Shown here in pieces: positions 9,801-15,800 of a stretch of DNA of 18,273 nt. Each line of letters begins with the position of its first letter. Position 1 is the first letter of the stretch. Made by a program: the position numbers and the translations under genes. Source of the stretch: Hemicentrotus pulcherrimus (Eukaryota > Echinodermata > Echinoidea > Camarodonta > Strongylocentrotidae); the NCBI GenBank assembly GCA_003118195.1, contig BEXV01003162.1, forward strand, positions 13,630 to 31,902. Direction: 5' to 3'. Under the pieces are notes generated by a model that was not told the DNA's origin, did no database searches, and saw nothing but the letters and a program-made list of their open reading frames with translations.

Positions 9801-12800
9801 ATAAGAATAGTGGAATTGAGGAGTATAATGGGGTGTCGTTGATGAGGTTATGTTACTCAGTGTAGTTGTTTATGTTTTTATTATATCGAGTCATCACACA
9901 ACTATTTCCAAATATCTAGCATAAGTATAAGAGCAACGTCGTTAGCCTCTGCTATGTCCATCCCTGTGCATTTGTTATTCAGCATGTCAGAGCTCAGTAA
10001 AAGGGCTTTATTGGGGGAAGTTGTCGAGGAGGTTGGTAGGTAAGTATGGTGGGCCTTCAATAATAAAATTAATTCTTCTCTTCAATAAGAAAAACAACCC
10101 TACCTGCAATGGACGACGATGGCTCCTGTGCTATCGGTATGATGTTGCTTGACAGTCCTGATGAAGTTCATGAGAGGTGTGGTGTACTTGGGTACACCCA
10201 TGTCAGGCCAGGAGGTGTAGTGGAACTGCACAACTTCACGGATGTTGTCCCCAAAGTTCTGCAGGATTTATATACATTTGGTTAAAGGGATCCGGTAACT
10301 TTGTCACAGATTGTGAAACAAAATCCTGGATTTAGCTCATGCTGCAATGATAATTATAGACCTTTAGGTCAGTCAGGAACTCCCATGACTTTTACAAGCC
10401 GATCGCCTGTATGATTATCAAGATATTTAGTTTGCCAAACGGTTTTCATAACACTATAGTCTATTGGGGAAAACGAGTATGGTAAAACCTGTCATTCAAA
10501 GATTTATTTTTTTGAGGCACTACTTGATCATCACGGACACTGATAACACGTAGGGTCGTGCATCTCAGATTTGACATTGTTAAACGACGCCTTTAATATA
10601 AACAGATCGAGTGCCAAATATACTTATAAGTCTTGAATCAGATCACTTATAATTGTGTTACCATACTTAAAAGCTTCACTTGACTAAAATTTTTGAAAAT
10701 GTCTACCATGGGATGTTAAAATGTATTTAACGGTAAAGTTGTTTTCGAAAGAAATTCACCATGGGACAATCGCTATTACTCGGATAAAAACATGATCAAT
10801 TAACTCATGACAACGTGTGGTAGATCTGCAGTCTAACTGGTAACATGGTCAAATCACTTTAAATTTCCATGTAAGAATAAAAAGCATGGCAAATTTTAAT
10901 TCATGGTTACTGGCAAATGTTTGTTCTTTAGTGTTTACGCTGTAAAAACCAGCCTGATTTCTAATCAAATACATGGCTACCGATTTACGATGAAAAAGGA
11001 AAACATTGTCCAGTTGTTACTGCACTACAACTTTCTTTTAATTTTTATTGCAGCCTTAAACGCTGTACAATAACTCACCACGACACTGAATGTCCTGACC
11101 GTGTAATGGGTATTCACTTCTTCACTCTTCCTCGTTACGGTGATTTTTCCATATATCATCTTCTTGTCGGGCCAGTATTTCTCACACTTTTTCTATAAGA
11201 AGAAGAAAGACAAAATAAAGTTTATAATAGCATAAATACTTCTAGACTCCACTAACTAGTCATAATAGGTAGGAAGGGGTCGCTTTTATTGTGTTTTATT
11301 TGAAACAAATTATATAGACAAAGCATGAAATTGAATGAGCGATGAAACGATGCAAAGAGATAATACAGTGAAGTTACATGGTAACAAGAAAAACTCCAAT
11401 ATCACGACAAAACCTAAAATAAAGTTCATGACTTTTAGGCAACGAACATAGAAAAACTTTATTCATTTCCTTTGCAAAGAGGCTGAAACCCATCGAGTAT
11501 ACCACAATAATACAGATGAATTCAAAATCAATTGGCAAATATATAGAAGAGACCAATTTTGTTACCTTGTCACCCTCCACCATATTGGTTAGCATGACAA
11601 TCTTGCCGCAGTCTTCCTCCCATACCATACGCCAGAAATCCTTCACCGATGCTACATTGGGCCCTAGTGAATGAAATGTGAAATACATAAACTAAAATGG
11701 TTTGCTGACAGTCAAAGTCAAAGATTGTAGAGAATTCCATATATATATATATGGGATTTCCTTTTCATGGTTTAAACGACTTTTTAGGATAACGCCACTT
11801 TGCAACATATGACCTACAATAACTGCAAGCAATGGTGGATAAAAAGGATCTGAGGAGATGTGAGACTTCTCTATCTTTTAATCCTGCAGATACTCCACTT
11901 CAAGGTGATTAAAGTTAAGGTATTTTCTCTGCAATTATAATTATGAAGAAGGTAACTGCTTTCGTGAAATACTATCAACATATAACAGGGCTCGGTGTTG
12001 TGTTATATTTCTCATTACAAGGAGGCCATTCTATTTCTAGTGGATAACTGTTTAATAAAAACAAATCCAATTGAAAAATCATTGTGCAGTTGCGTTAGAG
12101 AAGACGGTCATGGCTCTAACAAAGTATTACACTTGCGGGTCAAGCAAAAGGCAAGCTATTCCACATAAAGTCTCTAGCCTGCTAGGTCAAGAAATTCTTA
12201 AGCACCCACCTAATTTAATTGAGATCATGGGTTATTATAAGTTGTGGATCAGATTGCCTTGAACTAGATTGGATGGATTTGTAGAATAAAATAATCAATA
12301 ATCTTTGGATTACAATTAGAAGATATACCAACACTTATCAAACAGGGAAACCTTCTATTTTTATATCTGCAATACATCTACTTATTACAACCTGATGAAA
12401 TTATTTTCCTGTTTTAATATTTTGGGTTATTTAAAGATATATTATATCCTAGGTTATGATTAATTGATTTGACGTTTTAATTTTAACTGTAAAAGTTACC
12501 GGTTATCTATTTTACTGGACATATATTTACCTTGGGCTGCGATGTACTTTCTTGGGTAATTGTAACCCTGTAGAACCAAAACATATTTGACATTAATAAG
12601 TCTATATTAATACATTTTTTCTTTCCTGCCGCCATACGTGTGCTTAAAAAATATTGAATGACAAACAATATGAAGGACTGGACCTACAGGTAAGTACTAA
12701 ATGAATATTTACATATATTTATGATGATAAAACACAGATACATATTTAATATTGTTAGAGAATAAACATAATTTTCAGAAGTGTCGTTTTGTGCCCTTTC

Positions 12801-15800
12801 TACAATAGCAGATATGAAATTACTATCAATAGAGAAATATTATATAATACATATAATATAAAATGGGTACTGGATACGTTGAAGAAAAAAAAATTTCAAA
12901 AATATGTATGGAGCTAGTCATACCTAAACCGCCAAAGCAATGGAATGTATTTCAAATGCCAAATTTTCTCCACACGCATAAATTCTAGGGGTAATCTGTA
13001 GATACTTACATCAATGAAGTTTGCATTGACGTAGTCTGAATGTGGATCGTTTTCAAGAAGAGGCAACTGGACGCGGGAGTGGTCATCTGTTGACAAAATT
13101 ATATTATAGTATATAAAGTTGTCATCATGAATACAGATAAACCTTTTTATGTACCTTTAAAAATATAATTACAAATCGAATCATACGCAAAGAAAGGGAT
13201 TTTCTCATGAACAACATATCCATATGATGGAAGTGAAGCATAGTATTAACATTTTAAGATTCCAGAGAGTCTCATAAAAAGAGATATATTGACGTAAATA
13301 TAAAAAATACGCTCCTGAAATACAATAAGCGGTAAACCTTTCTTACAACTTCATTGTTTAACCCACTAGTATTAAAGCTTAACCAAGCAATATTAATCTT
13401 TTAAGCTTTTGTTTAATAGCGTTCTTTTACATGAGAAAACTACATAGTCTTACATGCTATAATGTTGATGTATCTATTCTTCTGCTTGTTCTCAATCTTC
13501 TTAGCCACATCCAATGGGTGAAGCTGCCCACCTGGAATGCTCTGGTTTAGAAGAAACAACAATTTTTTTAGACATTTGATCCAACAAAAGAAAAACAGTT
13601 GCAGTTGTATTAACGCATAAAAAGGTTAATATGTTGGTCAATAATCATTATACATCTCTTCTCTTGTATGCTATCCACCGTGAATTATCTTGAGACAAAC
13701 ATTACGTAGATATATACATAAGTTATATCAACTTGACATTTTTTAAATACAAATTTCCATGAGGGACATAACAAATCCTTTTAGAGAAAACATGGAAATG
13801 TTTACAATCGAAGTTAAAGAAAACCTTTATCAAAACATTAATACTAATAATATTCCGCTTTTATATAGCGCCCAATACATGGACACAACCAAAGGTCTAT
13901 TTACAGATACGTAATAGCGAATGTATGTCATCTCAAATTCTTGTGCCTATTAGGCGACCTGTTTGTAAAAAAGGCAGAACCTGGCTAGCGGCACTCACTT
14001 CATAATCTTGCTTGAAACCATTCTTTGTGCTAGCCTTCTTCTGTGCCACATAGGTGATGAGTTGGTCTAGTGGAATAGGCTGATGTGCATTTTCTTCCGG
14101 TTGTAGGTTAGCATAGATAGCCCCACTCTCCCCGTTATCTGCTGCGTTACTTAAGCCGTCAACGGAGGACCCGTTGAGAAGTGTACCACCTCGACCTACA
14201 CAAATTGATCAGAATCTTGTCAGTATCTATATTTCGAATGGCCCTGGTTGTAAATATATAATGTTATGATGGAAAATTGTTAAGGCGTGTTTATAAAGGG
14301 GGCAGTCATGTTTATTGGTGTTCACACGCACGACCAACCCCTTAAAAAACGGATGAAAAGGGCATTTTGGGGCATTTCTTTACTTTCAGGCGCGTGATGC
14401 ATGAAAAGTGTAAAATATATCACATAAATCAGGAGAATTTGTGTTTTTAAAGGTTTTAATCGAGGAAGATCTCATCTAAGGAATCGTTTTCGAGGGAGCT
14501 AACTTGCAGGAGTAATTTTTTTCCTGAAAAGCGCAAAAACCTTGAAAAGGTGGGTGATTTTGACTAAAGGAGGGAATACCTATGTCACGCGGATGTGTTC
14601 AATCGTATATTCTGACTGCCTCCCCCTCCAGAAACGGTTTGTGATTGGTCGATATGAATCAGGCCTATGCCATCTCATCAATATTTGTATTTTTCTTTAT
14701 TAGTGCACACAACGGCAGACAAATCAGAGAGTGATGAAATGAAAGTTCCACATGTCGAACTCAGGCCACAATTTAAACCAGAGATCAGCGAGAAAAAAAA
14801 ATTCCAATGCCCCCTTGAATAATACTCTACCCACGTTACGCAACAAACCTTAACCTATATCCGATAAATAAAGAGGTTCTTGAGTCAAGGTATTTAATGA
14901 AATAGATCATTAAGTTTATTCAGGTGTTAATGAATTAGGGGGTTAAGACCATTTTAACATGATAACCTACCAAGGCTATGCACTTGTCTCATTGGCACAT
15001 TGTCATTGAACCTGAATGAAGAAAAGAGAAGAATCATATAATGTTCTCATTTATATGAAAATTCATATACATGCATTTGTAGACATATTTGAATGCCCAT
15101 TAATGAACACATTACCAAATTATACTATTGGGGAAACGCTAGTGGAATTTGAACCTTAAAGAAATAAATTAATCCTTTTTCTCGCGCCGAAAGAGTCATC
15201 TTTCTTTGATATTTACCCTAGACAATATTGGTATACGATTCACTTCATGCCTATTATTATTGCAATTCAGTCCAATCCATTAAAATGGTACAACCATCTT
15301 TTGTAGTATAGAAACGCTTCATTAATACTTTTGTAAAATTGTGAAAATCAGTAATTTTCTCGTTTGATTTCCCAATGCCATTTAAACATTTGCAAAGAAT
15401 ATTACTATTATATTAATTGCGGCAAAATATTTTTAAGTTATTCAATGTATGTCCAACTCTTTTACTTTTATAAACGAATCGTAATTGAGACTTGAGAGTG
15501 TGTATGGACTCACTGGTTTCTGTTGTTGGATCTGACGGGTGGGGTTCTTCGTGGTCTGAGGATGGACGCTGGGAGTCTACTGAACTTCCCTCTTCTCTTT
15601 CTGTTTGTAAAATGATTGTAACAGCTATAAGAGTGTCCATCTGCTACTTTTAACTGGTAACATTCTAACATTGCCTTGCAAATTATGTCGGGCATTTTTG
15701 TACGATATTTATAACATAATAAGAGGCTGTGTATTTTCATCTTACTTAATTTTATCTAGTTTTTGTTAGTGGTATTTGTTGTTTGTTGGACAACTGTCAC

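Noticed and set aside
11079..11192. YWPD in exon K taken as the catalytic WPD loop
   Set aside because: This is the KCxxYWP structural motif upstream of the beta strands; the mobile catalytic loop is the SWPDMGVP in exon L.
12071..12262. Plus-strand open frame of 63 codons in intron 9, considered as a transposon remnant
   Set aside because: No similarity to any transposase or reverse transcriptase motif that I recognise, and no terminal repeats.
15413..15640. Minus-strand frame starting MDTLIAV and rich in Ser/Glu/Pro across exon D
   Set aside because: It resembles a juxtamembrane region in style, but its phase does not join the transmembrane exon. The RKRRGK frame joins on both sides and has the basic stop-transfer run.
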